Numbered from the stretch's first letter, positions 22,801 through 35,690 are shown. The stretch is 64,000 nt of DNA from Aegilops tauschii subsp. strangulata (GCF_002575655.3 NC_053040.3:356002267-356066266); one strand, 5' to 3'. Notes: generated by a model not told the origin, from the sequence alone. Translations and numbers: made by a program.

Positions 22801-24460
22801 TATAATTTTGTGCATGGCACATGGACCCGGATGCCGAAGAGGCTTCTGGCAATGCTATCAAACTTCCAGCATTTGTTTACATAATTGACGTACTATACAA
22901 ATAATTTTCCAGCGACATGAAATTGTACAATGGTGTGAGCTTTCAGCTTTTGTTTCGTGTGTCTTGCCATCGACGCTCTTTCGGAAACAATAAAAAACTA
23001 ACTTCCTTGCTAATACATCTCAATTATTAGCAGATCAGAGCTAATATTTACATCACAACTGAAGACAAAGTTGTGAGAAGGTGTTAAATTAAAATTGATC
23101 CATGCTTTCATTGGCAGCAACGTCCCCCTAGCCCTGTCTAAATCAACAAGGCATGTTGGGAAAAAAGTAGCTGTCTGGAGCATGCAAAATTCCGATCATT
23201 TTGTGCAGTTCCACTAAAATAGAGCTGAGCGTCCCTGTTCCAAAGATATTAAGTGTGATTACGATAATAGAGGACTGCTGATGAAACAATAAACACACAA
23301 ATAGAAGCCAGTCACCTTTGCAGTCTCTCTTAAGTCTAACTAGTTGGATAAGATTAGGCACGGAGTTGGATGAGGAGGATAGAGCAAAACCAATCTCCCT
23401 TTGTGCAGTTGCACTGAAATGTAGAGACATTGCCCGTGTGACATTTTGGTAGAACTGCACAAAACACTCTTAAGAAAAAAGTGATTTGTGTAGTTCATCA
23501 AAAGGTCGCAATAGCAACAAGGTGAAATGGATAGCCTTGTTTGCAAAAAAGAGGTAGAAAGGAAACAATTACTGGCCAATAACAGTTGTTGACACATGCG
23601 ACGACAAAAAAGAAGCATATTCCTTGTCCTAAGGGAAGATAACAACACGGTTGTGTTTGTCTAAAACGGTGTGAGGACGAGATTCCAATATGGAAAGTAC
23701 ACCGGACGAGCTACGTTTTGGGCAAAGAACTATGGAAGATCCACATGCAGCGACGTGGGAAGACGGGCAGTGGAGCAACGCCGGAGGGGATACCTGGAGG
23801 TCGTCGGGATGTAACTAGGTGAGCGGCGGCGGGCGGAATCTGCCCATACTGCGGCAGCGAGCAGGTGGCGTAGGCCCTACCGCACCGGAGTTAGGTCAGA
23901 GAGAACGGCGTGTACCGTAGATCAGGACGTGCGGCCTCGGTGCCGTCGAACGGAGAAATGATGCACGTCCTCCCGCTCCGCCGACGGACGGGATGCGGCC
24001 GGATCAGTGACCAATGGTGAGAGAGAGAGAGAGAGGCCACCACAGCCTTGTGTGAGATACTCTGAAGAGAGACAAACCAGGCAGGCAGGCTCCATTGTAT
24101 ATAGTGGAGCGGACTACCTTTTTCTCCATAAAAATCGTTTTATATTCTCTGTACGTGCCATTAAGCGATATAACTTTATTTAAAAATAACGCGCCAACGC
24201 ATGAAGTCGAACTTTGTTTCGTGCACGCGTGGTACATGACCTCCGTAGGTAAACAAGCGCTACACGCGTTCAAATTAGCATGTGGGCTGCCATTTCGTAC
24301 AGAAATGAGCTCCACCGTGTACCCGCGCGGGTGTGGCTGGGCACGAAGCGTGAGTACATGCACAGTGCACCTATTCTCTTCTTGTATACGTACACCACCT
24401 ACGTGGGGTTGTGTGAGAGAGATACAAACATAGAGAGATATAGTGTGTGGGTTCGTGAGA
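22801..24460. other. Low-copy intergenic DNA
   Basis: No supported gene. It holds the second copy of the 16636-16810 segment (23985-24150), with a (GA)n run at about 24020-24036. Short frames lack family similarity. Confidence 0.4.
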
Positions 24461-25233
24461 GTTTTTTTTTTGGGGGGGGGGGGTCAATCAAAAAATGTAA
24501 CATATGCAATGTGTGTGAAATAGAGTCCTGGATATATCATATATATAGAGGGGGCGATCCACGAGAAGAGAGTGGCGGTATCATCGGCTTGAGGTGTCCA
24601 TAGAATCGAAGAAAGGGATGATGTGTGTGTGTGCGTGCGCGATCGATAAAGAGTGCCATCGAATTTTTGTGCCCACGTCAAAGATATAGAGTGGCTGGCC
24701 TACTGGAACATGAGAGGGGACAGGTGCAGTTTGTCTCTGTGGCATGGATACCTACCTACAACGCTCGACTATCGTTGTGTGGTGGGGGGGGGAGGGAGGC
24801 CTAATTAACTATAGAGGTACAATGGCTGGTATATGTGTGGAGGAGGAGAGAGGCCTACCTCATGTATTAAGGGAGATCGATCGGCATCCATGCATATGTG
24901 TAGGAGAGGAATAAGGTTGGGAGAGAGACAAGCTAGAGTGTTGGAGGGGGTGGTAGTGGAGTTGCTTCTAACAAATGGTGGGATAGGCTTGCTAGACAAC
25001 CGGAGGGCATGCCTGCAATATCAATAAGAGAGGGGTGGCTGCCTGTCTGTGCACGTGCGTGTGAGAGACGGGTCAGGAGGCATGCACGAATGATGAGGGG
25101 GAACGATATGGCTGTGGTAAGCAGACATAACTACATAGGAAGATCAATTGTCCTTTGTCAGAGAAGGAAGAGAGATAACTTGTGAGGTACTCGATCGATG
25201 GGGGGGAATAGTTAAAGTCGACCTAGGTATATG
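24461..25233. other. Purine-rich low-complexity DNA, with T/G homopolymer
   Basis: A run of T followed by about 13 G (roughly 24461-24483) precedes a GAGAG- and GTGTG-rich stretch that reaches the Copia insertion and resumes at 33059. No coding frame supported. The last 5 bp, ATATG, are the Copia target duplication. Confidence 0.5.
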
Positions 25234-26949
25234 TGAAGGAAATATGCCCTAGAGGCAATAATAAAGTTATTATTTATTTCCTTATATCATGATAAATGTT
25301 TATTATTCATGCTAGAATTGTATTATCCGGAAACTTGATACATGTGTGAATACATAGACAAACAGAGTGTCACTAGTATGCCTCTACTTGACTAGCTCGT
25401 TGATCAAAGATGGTTATGTTTCCTAGCCATAGACATGAGTTGTCATTTGATTAACGGGATCACATCATTAGGAGAATGATGTGATTGACTTGACCCATTC
25501 CGTTAGCTTAGCACTCGATCGTTTAGTATGTTGCTATTGCTTTCTTCATGACTTATACATGTTCCTATGACTATTAGATTATGCAACTCCCGTTTACCGG
25601 AGGAACACTTTGTGTGCTACCAAACGTCACAACGTAACTGGGTGATTATAAAGGTGCTCTACAGATGTCTCCGAAGGTACTTGTTGTGTTGGCGTATTTC
25701 GAGATTAGGATTTGTCACTCCGATTGTTGGAGAGGTATCTCTGGGCCCTCTCGGTAATGCACATCATTTAAGCCTTGCAAGCATTGCAACTAATGAGTTT
25801 GTTGCAAGATGATGTATTACGGAACGAGTAAAGAGACTTGCCGGTAACGAGATTGAACTAGGTATTAAGATACCGACGATCGAATCTCGGGCAAGTAACA
25901 TACCGATGACAAAGGGAACAACGTATGTTGTTATGCGGTCTGACCGGTAAAGATCTTCGTAGAATATGTCGGAGCCAATATGAGTATCCAGGTTCTGCTA
26001 TTGGTTATTGACCGGAGAGGTGTCTCGGTCATGTCTACATAGTTCTTGAACCCGTAGGGTCCGCACGCTTAACGTTTCGATGACGGTTATATTATGAGTT
26101 TATGTGTTTTGATGTACTGAAGGAGTTCGGAGTCCCGGATGAGATCGGAGACATGACGAGGAGTCTCGAAATGGCCGAGACGTAAAGATTGATATATTGG
26201 ACGACTATATTCGGACTTCGGAAAGGTTCCGAGTGATTCGGGTATTTTTCGGAGTACCGGAGAGTTACGGGAATTCGTATTGGGCCTTAATGGGCCATAC
26301 GGGAAAGGAGAGAAAGGCCCCAAAGGGTGGCCGCACCCCTCCCCATGGACTAGTCCGAATTGGACTAGGGAGGGGGGCGCCCCCTTCCTTCTTTCTCCTT
26401 CTCCCATCCCTTCTCCTATTCCAACAAGGAAAGGAGGAGTCCTACTCCCGGTGGGAGTAGGACTCCCCCCTTGGCGCGCCCTCCTCCTTGGCCGGCGGCC
26501 TCCCCCTTGCTCCTTTATATACGGGGGCAGGGGGGCACCCAATAGACACAACAATTGATCTATTGATCTCTTAGCCGTGTGCGGTGCCCCCCTCCACCAT
26601 ATTACACCTCGATAATATCGTAGCGGTGCTTAGGCGAAGCCCTGCGTCGGTAGAACATCATCATCGTCACCACGCCGTCGTGCTGAAGAAACTCTCCCTC
26701 AACACTCGGCTGGATCGAAGTTCGAGGGACGTCATCGAGCTGAACGTGTGCTGAACTCGGAGGTGCCGTGCGTTCGGTACTTGATCCGTCGGATCGTGAA
26801 GACGTACGACTACATCAACCGCGTTGTGTTAACGCTTCCGCTTTCGGTCTACAAGGGTACGTGGACAACACTCTCCCCTCTCGTTGCTATGCATCACCAT
26901 GATCTTGGTGTGCGTAGGATTTTTTTTGAAATTACTACGTTCCCCAACA
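25234..26949 (+). repeat. 5' LTR of Angela-type element
   Basis: 1716 bp, ending TTCCCCAACA. A TATA-like TTTATATAC lies near 26514. It retains a roughly 0.7-kb segment that is missing from the 3' LTR. Confidence 0.95.
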
Positions 26950-26950
26950 G

Positions 26951-26966
26951 TGGCATCAGAGCCAGG
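26951..26966 (+). other. Primer binding site (initiator tRNA-Met type)
   Basis: TGGCATCAGAGCCAGG one base after the 5' LTR, one mismatch from the common TGGTATCAGAGC complement of initiator tRNA-Met. Confidence 0.85.
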
Positions 26967-28239
26967 TTTTATGCGTTGATGTTATATGCACGAGTAGAAC
27001 ACAAGTGAGTTGTGGGCGATATAAGTCATACTGCTTACCAGCATGTCATACTTTGGTTCAGCGGTATTGTGAGATGAAGCGGCCCGGACCGACATTACGC
27101 GTACGCTTACGCGAGACTGGTTTCACCGTTGCGAGCACTCGTTGCTTAAACGTGACTGGCGGGTGTCTGTCTCTCTCACTTTAGTTGAACCGAGTGTGGC
27201 TACGCCCGGTCCTTGCGAAGGTTAAAACAGCACTAACTTGACAAACTATCATTGTGGTTTTGATGCGTAGGTAAGAACAGTTCTTGCTAAGCCCGTAGCA
27301 GCCACGTAAAACTTGCAACAACAAAGTAGAGGACGTCTAACTTGTTTTTGCAGGGCATGTTGTGATGTGATATGCTCAAGGCATGATGCTATATTTTATT
27401 GTATGAGATGATCATGTTTTGTAACCGAGTTATCGGCAACTGGCAGGAGCCATATGGTTGTCGCTTTATTGTATGCAATGCAATCGCCATGTAATTGTTT
27501 TACTTTATCACTAAGCGGTAGCGATAGTCGTAAAATCAATAGTTGGCGAGACAACAACGATGCTACGATGGAGATCAAGGTGTCACGCCGGTGACGATGG
27601 TGATCATGACGGTGCTTCGGAGATGGAGATCACAAGCACAAGATGATGATGGCCATATCATATCACTTATATTGATTGCATGTGATGTTTATCTTTTATG
27701 CATCTTATCTTGCTTTGATTGACGGTAGCATTATAAGATGATCTCTCACTAAAATTTCAAGATAAAAGTGTTCTCCCTGAGTATGCACCGTTGCGAAACT
27801 TCTTCGTGCTGAGACACCACGTGATGATCGGGTGTGATAGGCTCTACGTTCAAATACAACGGGTGCAAAACAGTTGCACACGCGGAATACTCAGGTTAAA
27901 CATGACGAGCCTAGCATATGCAGATATGGCCTCAGAACACGGAGACCGAAAGGTCGAGAGTGAATCATATAGTACATATGATCAACATAGTGATGTTCAC
28001 CATTGAAACTACTCCATCTCACGTGATGATCGGACATGGTTTAGTTGATATGGATCACGTGATCACTTAGAGGATTAGAGGGATGTCTATCTAAGTGGGA
28101 GTTCTTAAGTAATATGATTAATTGAACTTGAATTTATCATGAACTTAGTACCTGATAGTATTTTTGCAAATTAAGTTGTAGATCAATAGCTCACGTTGTT
28201 GCTTCCCTGTGTTTATTTTTGATATGTTCCTAAAAAAAT
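26967..28239 (+). other. Leader of Angela-type element
   Basis: 1.27 kb between the primer site and the first recognisable gag codons. No coding frame supported. A long leader is normal in this family. Confidence 0.6.
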
Positions 28240-29010
28240 TATGTTGAAAGATGTTAGTAGCAAAGATGCGGATTGGATCCGTGATCTGAGGATTATCCTC
28301 ATTGCTGCACAGAAGAATTATGTCCTTGATGCACCGCTAGGTGACAGACCTATTGCAGGAGCAGATGCAGACGTTATGAACGTTTGGCTAGCTCAATATG
28401 ATGACTACTTGATAGTTTAGTGCACCATGCTTAACGGCTTAGAATCGGGACTTCAAAGACATTTTGAACATCATGGACCATATGAGATGTTCCAGGAGTT
28501 GAAGTTAATATTTCTAACAAATACCCGAGTTGAGAGATATGAAGTCTCCAACAAGTTCTATAGCTAAAAGATGGAGGAGAATAGCTCAAGCAGTGAGCAT
28601 GTGCTCAGATTTTCTGGGTACTACAATCGCTTGAATCAAGTGGGAGTTAATCTTCCAGATAAAATAGTGATTGTCAGAATTCTCTAGTCACCATCACCAA
28701 GTTAGTAGAACTTCGTGATGAACTATAGTATGCAAGGGATGACGAAGGTAATTCCCGAGCTCTTCGTGATGCTGAAATAGACGAAGGTAGAAATCAAGAA
28801 AAACATCAAGTGTTGATGGTTGACGAGACCACCAGTTTCAAGAAAAGGGCAAAGGGAAGAAGGGGAACTTCAAGAAGAACGGCAAGCAAGTTGCTGCTCA
28901 AGTTAAGAAGCCTAAGTCTGGTCCTAAGCCTGAGACTAAGTGCTTCTACTGCAAAGGGACTGGTCACTGGAAGCGCAACCACCCCAAGTATTTGGCAGAT
29001 AAGAAGGATG
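28240..29010 (+). pseudogene. Copia gag
   Basis: Begins near MLKDVSSKDADWIRDL (about 28240) with several in-frame stops. It continues through a typical UBN2-like gag (SEHVLRFSGYYNRL) to a zinc knuckle near 28939, CFYCKGTGHWKRNH, where the last Cys of CX2CX4HX4C is replaced by His. Gag binds and packages RNA. Stops and the altered knuckle make this copy defective. Confidence 0.85.
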
Positions 29011-31860
29011 GCAAAGTGAACAAAGGTATATTTGATATACAGATTATTGATGTGTATTTTACTAGTGTTCGTAGCAACCCCTCGGTATTTGATACTGGTT
29101 CAGTTAATAAGAGTAACTCGAAACATGAGTTGCAGAATGAACAGAGACTAGTTAAGGGTGAAGTGACGATGTGTGTTGGAAGTGGTTCCAAGATTGATAT
29201 GATCATCATCGCACGCTCCCTACACTTACGGGATTAGTGTTGAACCTAAATAAGTGTTATTTGGTGTTTGTGTTGAGCATGAATATGATTTGATCATGTT
29301 TGTTGCAATACGGTTATTCATTTAAATTTGAGAATAATTGTTGTTCTGTTTACATGAATAAAACCTTCTATGGTCATACACCCAATAAAATGGTTTGTTG
29401 GATCTCGATCGTAGTGATACACATAATCATAATAATGAAGCCAAAAGATGCAAAGTTAATAATGATAGTGCAACTTATTTGTGGCACTGCCGTTTAGGTC
29501 ATATTGGTGTAAAGCGCATGAAGAAACTCCATACTGATGGGATTTTGGAATCACTTGATTATGAATCACTTGATGCTTGCGAACCGTGCCTCTTGGGCAA
29601 GATGACTAATACGCCGTTCTCCGGAACTATGGAGAGAGCAACAGATTTGTTGGAAATCATACATACAGATGTATGTGGTCCAATGAATATTAAGGCTCAT
29701 AGCAGGTATCTTTAATTTCTGACCTTCACAGATGATTTGAGAAAATATGGGTATATCTACTTAATGAAACAGAAGTCTGAAACATTTGAAAAGTTCATGT
29801 AATTTCAGAATGAAGTGGAAAATCATCGTAACAAGAAAATAAAGTTTCTACGATCTGATCGTGGAGAAGAGTATTTGAGTTACGAGTTTGGACTTCAGTA
29901 AAAACAATGTGAAATAGTTTCACTACTCACGCCACCTGGAACACCATAGTGTAATGGTGTGTCTGAACATCGTAACCGTACTTTATTAGATATGGTGCAA
30001 TATATGATGTCTCTTACCGATCTACCACTATCGTTTTGGGGTTATGCATTAGAGATAGCTTCATTCACGTTAAATAGGGTACCATCTAAATCGGTTGAGA
30101 CGACATCTTATGAACTGTGGTTTGGCAAGAAACCAAAGTTGTCGTTTCTTAAAGTTTGGGGTTGCGATGCTTATGTGAAAAAGTTTCATCCTGATAAGCT
30201 CAAACCCAAATCGGAGAAATGTGTCTTCATAGGATACCCAAAGGAGACAGTTGGGTACACCTTCTATCACAGATCCGAAGGCAAGACATTCGTTGCTAAG
30301 TATGGATTCTTTCTAGAGAAGGAGTTTCTCTCGAAAGAAGTGAGTGGGAGGAAAGTAGAACTTGATGAGGTAACTGTACCTGCTCCCTTATTGGAAAGTA
30401 GATCATCACAGAAACCAGTTTCTGCGACACCTACACCAATTAGTGAGGAAGTTAATGATAATGATCATGAAACATCAGATCAAGTTATTACTGAACCTCG
30501 TAGGTCAATCAGATCAAGATCCGCACCATAGTGGTACGGTAATCCTGTTCTGGTGGTTATGTTACTAGACCATAATGAACCTACGAACTATGAAGAAGCG
30601 ATGGTGAGCCCAGATTCCGCAAAATGGCTTGAGGCCATGAAATCCGAGATGGGATCCATGTATGAGCACAAAGTATGGAGTTTGATTGACTTGCCCAATG
30701 ATCGGCGAGCCATAAAAAATAAATGGATCTTCAAGAGGAAGACGGACGCTGATAGTAGTATTACTATCTACAAAGCTAGACTTGTCGGAAAAAGGTTTTT
30801 TTGACAAAGTTCAAAGTGTTGAAAACGATGAGATTTTCTCACTCGCAGCGATGCTTAAGTCTGTCCAAATCATGTTAGCAATTGCTGCATTTTATGAAAT
30901 CTGGCAAATGGATAAACAAAACTGCATTCCTTAATGGATTTATTAAAGAAGAGTTGTATATGATACAACCAGAAGGTTTTGTCAATCCTAAAGGTGCTAA
31001 CAAAATATGCAAGCTCCAGCGATCCATCTATGGACTGGTGCAAGTATCTCGGAGTTGGAATATATGCTTTGATAAGTTGATCAAAGGATATAGTTTCATA
31101 CAGACTTGCGGTGAAGCCTGTATTTACAAGAAAGTGAGTGGGAGCACTACAACATTTCTGATAAGTATATGTGAATGACGTATTGTTGATCGGAAATAAT
31201 GTAGAATTATTCTGCAAAACATAAAGGAGTGTTTGAAAGGAGTTTTTCAAAGAAAGAGCTCGGTAAAGCTGCTTACATATTGAGCATCAAGATCTATAGA
31301 GATAGATCAAAACGCTTGATAAGTTTTTTCAATGAGTACATACCTTGACAAGATTTCGAAGTAGTTCAAAATGGAACAGTCAAAGAAAGAGTTCTTACCT
31401 GTATTACAAGGTGTGAAATTTAGTAAGACTCAAAGCCCGACCACGGCAGAAGATAGAAAGAGAATGAAAGTCATTCCCTATGCCTCGGCCATAGGTTCTA
31501 TAAAGTATGCCATGCTGTGTACCAGATCTATTGTATACCCTACACTGATTTTGGCAAGGGAGTACAATAGTCACCTAGGAGTAGATCACTGGACAGCGGT
31601 CAAAATTATCCTTAGTGGAATAAGGATATGTTTCTCGGTTATGGAACTGACAAAAGGTTCGTCGTAAAGGGTTACGTCGATGCAAGTTTTGACACTAATC
31701 TAGATGACTCTAAGTCTCGGTCTAGATACATATTGAAAGTGGGAGCAATTAGCTAAAGTAGCTCCGTGCAGAGCATTGTAGACATAGAAATTTGCAAAAT
31801 ACTTACGGATCTGAATGTGACAGACCCGTTGACTAAAATTATCTCACAAGCAAAACATGA
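29010..31860 (+). pseudogene. Copia pol: protease, integrase, RT, RNase H remnant
   Basis: Protease has VFDTGSV (about 29088; D-T-G active site). The integrase zinc region has WHCRLGHIGVKRM (about 29482) followed by the catalytic core (TDVCGPM; LRSDRGEEYL). NRTLLDMVQYMMSL and ELWFGKKPKLSF follow. RT shows KWLEAMKSEMGSM and KLQRSIYGLVQ, but the YVDD region near 31170 is damaged. RNase H is mostly deleted after GYVDASFDT (about 31671). Frameshifts and stops occur throughout; the longest intact frame is 29959-30531. Integrase upstream of RT identifies it as Copia. Confidence 0.93.
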
Positions 31861-32052
31861 TCACACCTTAGTACTCTTTGGGTGTTCGTCACATAGCGAT
31901 GTGAACTAGATTACTGACTCTAGTAAACCCTTTGGGTGTTGGTCACATGACGATATGATCTATGGGTGTTAATCACATGGTGATGTGAACTATTGACGTT
32001 AATTCACATGGCGATGTGAACTAGATTATTGACTCTAGTGCAAGTGGGAGAC

Positions 32053-33053
32053 TGAAGGAAATATGCCCTAGAGGCAATAATAAAGTTATTATTTATTTCC
32101 TTATATCATGATAAATGTTTATTATTCATGCTAGAATTGTATTAACCGGAAACTTGATACATGTGTGAATACATAGACAAACAGAGTGTCACTAGTATGC
32201 CTCTACTTGACTAGCTCGTTGATCAAAGATGGTTATGTTTCCTAGCCATATACATGAGTTGTCATTTGATTAACGGGATCACATCATTAGGAGAATGATG
32301 TGATTGACCTGACCCATTCCGTTAGCTTAGCACTCGATCATTTAGTATGTTGCTATTGCTTTCTTCATGACTTATACATGTTCCTATGACTATGAGATTA
32401 TGCAACTCCTGTTTACCGGAGGAACACTTTGTGTGCTACCAAACATCACAACGAATTGGACTAGGGACTAGGGAGGGGGGCGCCCCCTTCCTTATTTCTC
32501 CTTCTCCCTTCCCTTCTCCTATTCGAACAAGGAAAGGAGGAGTCCTACTCCCAGTGGGAGTAGGACTCCCCCCTTGGCGCACCCTCCTCCTTGGCCGGCG
32601 GCCTCCCCCTTGCTCGTTTATATACGGGGGCAGGGGGACACCCCATAGACACAACAATTGATCTATCGATCTCTTAGCCGTGTGCGGTGCCCCCCTCCAC
32701 CATATTACACCTCGATAATATCGTAGCAGTGCTTAGGCGAAGCCCTGCGTCGGTAGAACATCATCATCGTCACCACGCCGTCGTGCTGACGAAACTCTGC
32801 CTCAACGCTCGGCTGGATCGGGGTTCGAGGGACGTCATCGAGCTGAACGTGTGCTGAAATCGGAGGTGCCGTGCGTTCGGTACTTGATCGGTCGGATCGT
32901 GAAGATGTACGACTGCATCAACCGCATTGTGTTAATGCTTCCGCTTTCGGTCTACGAGGGTACGTGGACAACACTCTCCCCTCTCGTTGCTATGAATCAC
33001 CATGATCTTGCGTGTGCGTAGGATTTTTTTTGAAATTACTATGTTCCCCAACA
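32053..33053 (+). repeat. 3' LTR of Angela-type element, internally deleted
   Basis: 1001 bp against 1716 bp for the 5' LTR. The missing part corresponds to roughly 25638-26350 of the 5' LTR; the join reads CACAACG then AATTGGACTAGG. The rest matches closely. Confidence 0.93.
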
Positions 33054-33058
33054 ATATG

Positions 33059-33640
33059 TTGGGAGATCAATCGGTATACATGCATGTGTGTGTTAGAAGC
33101 AAATGAGGCACGAGGAGAAGGATAGAGAGAGAGGGATGCATCTAGGAGGTGGTGCGAGAGTCATACTATATCGAGGTGGAAGGAGTGTGCGAGTACGAGA
33201 TCGATGAAAAGAGTGGTGGGAGTGAGGCATGGACGGTGATAAGAGAAGAGGGGAAGCTTGTGTTTGTGCTAGGCACACCTGGCTAGAGAGGCATATCGAT
33301 CGATGTATGCCGTAAAGAAGGAGCTGGGGGCCTACACACACCGTGGGTGAATGACCTAAAGTGAATAGACAAATTTGCACGATGGAGCTATAGAATGCTA
33401 AGGGAGGGTGAGAGGGATGCGGGCGTGTGCATGCACGAGAGAAAGTTAGCGCTAGCTACAAAGATAAGAGGATTGTGTGGGTGTAGAAGACGAATAGATA
33501 TCATACTTCATTATAAAAAGCGAATTTGGATATTTGAAGAATTTATCATAGTGTTTTAAACCGATGCATGTGTGAATATATATAACGGTGATACACATGG
33601 AGTGGTTATGAACATGTTATACTACATATAATATAATTTA
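33059..33640. other. Purine-rich intergenic DNA (continues 24484-25233)
   Basis: Resumes the low-complexity flank interrupted by the Copia element. GAGAG-rich, no supported gene. Confidence 0.5.
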
Positions 33641-33843
33641 TCTCTACTCTTATAAAAAAACAGAGTTGTTGATGATGGTGTGCCTGCCATCCTGCAATAT
33701 AGGCCGTCCGATTTATATCTGACGGATAGGAAGGAAACTATGGCAATTTTGAAAAAAGATACCCACACCCCTCTCCATATTTGCAAATTAGGCCTCCCCT
33801 TGATCATGTTGATGTTCTGTGGAACGCATGGGCATCTTGCTAG
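33641..33843 (+). mobile_element. Small non-autonomous Helitron
   Basis: 203 bp starting TCTCTACTCTTATAAAA and ending in CTAG, inserted between A (33640) and T (33844) as Helitrons do. A short hairpin GTTC-tgtg-GAAC lies about 20 bp before the end, followed by GCATGGGCATCTTG, like the usual 3' end of grass Helitrons. No coding capacity and no target duplication. Confidence 0.65.
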
Positions 33844-34326
33844 TACTACGTATAATATATAGAACATTGATCATAATTTGGGCTAATGTGTGGCTTTTGC
33901 AGCTCAGGTCTAAATACTTGTCATAATGTAGGGGGCGGGGCACTATACTATGTGTGATAAACACGGTGTACGTATGGAACATGGTTTTGATTATGAATAT
34001 ATAGTTAGTACATCAAATGTACTATTATTTGGAATCAACATCAAGTGTATTAAAAAAATAGAATTCGAGTTCATGTAGTACACATAGTTCATATCTATCC
34101 CTATAGTAATCACGTGGTGTGTGATTAAGGTAATACACGAATGATGGTTGAAGTTGGCAACAATCATGATTGCAGATTCTTATTGAAATAGAGAAATGAA
34201 TTCAAATTCAGTTCGAATTGCAGCGGTAGTATAGACATTTGGAATGCACTAAAATGTTGGTATGAGTAGGTTACATGCATTATACAGCAAGCAAAAAAAT
34301 TTAATTGGACATAACATGGATTCATA
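33844..34326. other. AT-rich intergenic DNA
   Basis: No supported gene or element termini. It ends with the TA target of the next MITE. Confidence 0.4.
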
Positions 34327-34563
34327 CTCCCTGCTTCCATCTATATAGGGCGTAATGCGTTTTTAAAGACCGCCTTTGACTATTGACAAGATTAATAGTA
34401 CATGACATGCACAATGTGAAAATTATATCATTGAAAGAACCTTTCACAGACGAATTTAACGATGTGCTTTGTGTAAGTTGCATGTCATATATTATTGCTC
34501 TAATATTTGGTCAAAGTTAGCATCGAAAAACGCATTAGGCCCTATATAGATGGAAGGAGGGAG
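34327..34563. mobile_element. Stowaway MITE
   Basis: 237 bp with terminal inverted repeats CTCCCTGCTTCCATCTATAT and its complement ending GATGGAAGGAGGGAG, flanked by TA (34325-34326 and 34564-34565). The inner arms CGCATTAGGCCCTATATA and GGGCGTAATGCG also pair. Non-coding Tc1/Mariner MITE. Confidence 0.85.
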
Positions 34564-35514
34564 TAGCTTTGAATAGCATTTTTATAGTAAAACGGGGCAA
34601 GACTCTCTCTTTGTGTGGTGTGAATAGTTTTATTTTTTCGTTTTCTTTTTGGTTGAGGGAAGTGCGAATTGATTTGGTACGTACAAGTACAATATTACAC
34701 GTTAGGCTTGTCCCTAAAATTCAACCCGCGCCTTGTTATATCCCGAAAATTTAGATATCGTGCTCCCAAAACTGGCGCCTTCACAACCCGCCTTGCTATC
34801 CCAAAATTACAACGCACGCGAAAACTCCCTCCAGCTGCCAAATCCCGACAGGCGAAATCCCCCTTCTAACCCTGAGCCGAAAGGGCCGCTAGTTCAAATT
34901 GGTGGGGGGTACTTTTGTAACACACCCTACATTTTGGACAAGCGCGTCCCTAAGTCATGGTTCACCCCCTCCCATCGCCTCCTTTTTGCCATTCGAAATC
35001 CCAGGCCGCAATAACCTCTCCGCTCCAGCCGCGAAACCCCACCCTCCTCCGTCTGCCACCTCACCGCTGCCTAGCCGGAGCCTCTTCCCCGACAACATCG
35101 TCCACCGCAACAGCTCGACGTCCCTCGTGCACCTTCCCGGATGAGGATCCGTCGTCCATCTCGTTGTCCCGCCGGTTCAACCGTCCCGTCCTCCACCTCC
35201 AAGGAGCTGCTCCGACGATCGCCTTGTCTATCGTGGCTGCTCCATCCCCACATCGCCGCCTTAACCTACTCCACCAGAACCGCAACATCCTCACCGACTC
35301 CTCGGACGAAGCCGAGGCCTACTCGGCGCCACCAAAGAGGTTGTGCACTCATCACATCACATGTTCTCCTTAACTCGACCTCCCGGCGCCGACGGTGCTC
35401 CATCCCGCACCCCCATGGAGCGGCTACCTTGAAGCCGGCGCCACGGGTGACATCTCCATGGCGGCTCTCGCCCAGTGCGAGGCCCCTTCGGCGGCGGCGG
35501 CGGCCATACCAGCC

Positions 35515-35690
35515 GGATCTGCTGCTGCTGCTCCGGCTCTCGCTCGCTCTCTCGCGCTGCTGCTGCTACTCCGGCTCTCGCTCGATTGCTCGCTCGCCCA
35601 GCTTCTGATACTCCGGCTCTCGCTCGCTCGCTTGCACTGCTGCTGCTGCTCTCCCCCTCGCTCGTGCTGCTGCTCTGCTCCGATTTAGCT
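35515..35690 (+). repeat. GCT-rich minisatellite
   Basis: About four degenerate copies of a unit near 45 bp built from CTGCTGCTGCT plus CCGGCTCTCGCTCGCTCG, inside intron 1 of the exon-duplicated gene. Reading frames here are low complexity. Confidence 0.8.

Larger units (their letters stand above)
25234..33053 (+). mobile_element. Copia LTR retrotransposon (Angela/BARE/WIS type)
   Basis: 7820-bp element with TG...CA LTRs at 25234-26949 and 32053-33053 and a perfect 5-bp TSD, ATATG (25229-25233 and 33054-33058). It has an initiator-Met-type primer site after the 5' LTR and the tract CAAGTGGGAGAC before the 3' LTR. The coding order gag-PR-INT-RT-RH is Copia. The LTR start TGAAGGAAATATGCCCTAG is characteristic of this very abundant Triticeae family. 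Coding frames carry many stops and indels, and the RNase H part is largely deleted, so the copy is inactive. Confidence 0.95.

Noticed and set aside
34244..34251. ATG followed by CACTA, a possible left CACTA end with matching ATG target
   Set aside because: The following bases do not match the right terminus (CACTACAAAAAAA), and an ATG/CACTA match by chance is likely.
35061..35294. Minus-strand frames in the first exon area
   Set aside because: Overlap the better supported plus-strand exon with AG/GT junction.
34957..35608. Intact host gene
   Set aside because: It looked promising for its GC-rich first exon, but the repeats, exon 3 stop and adjoining CACTA end favour a decayed transposon gene.
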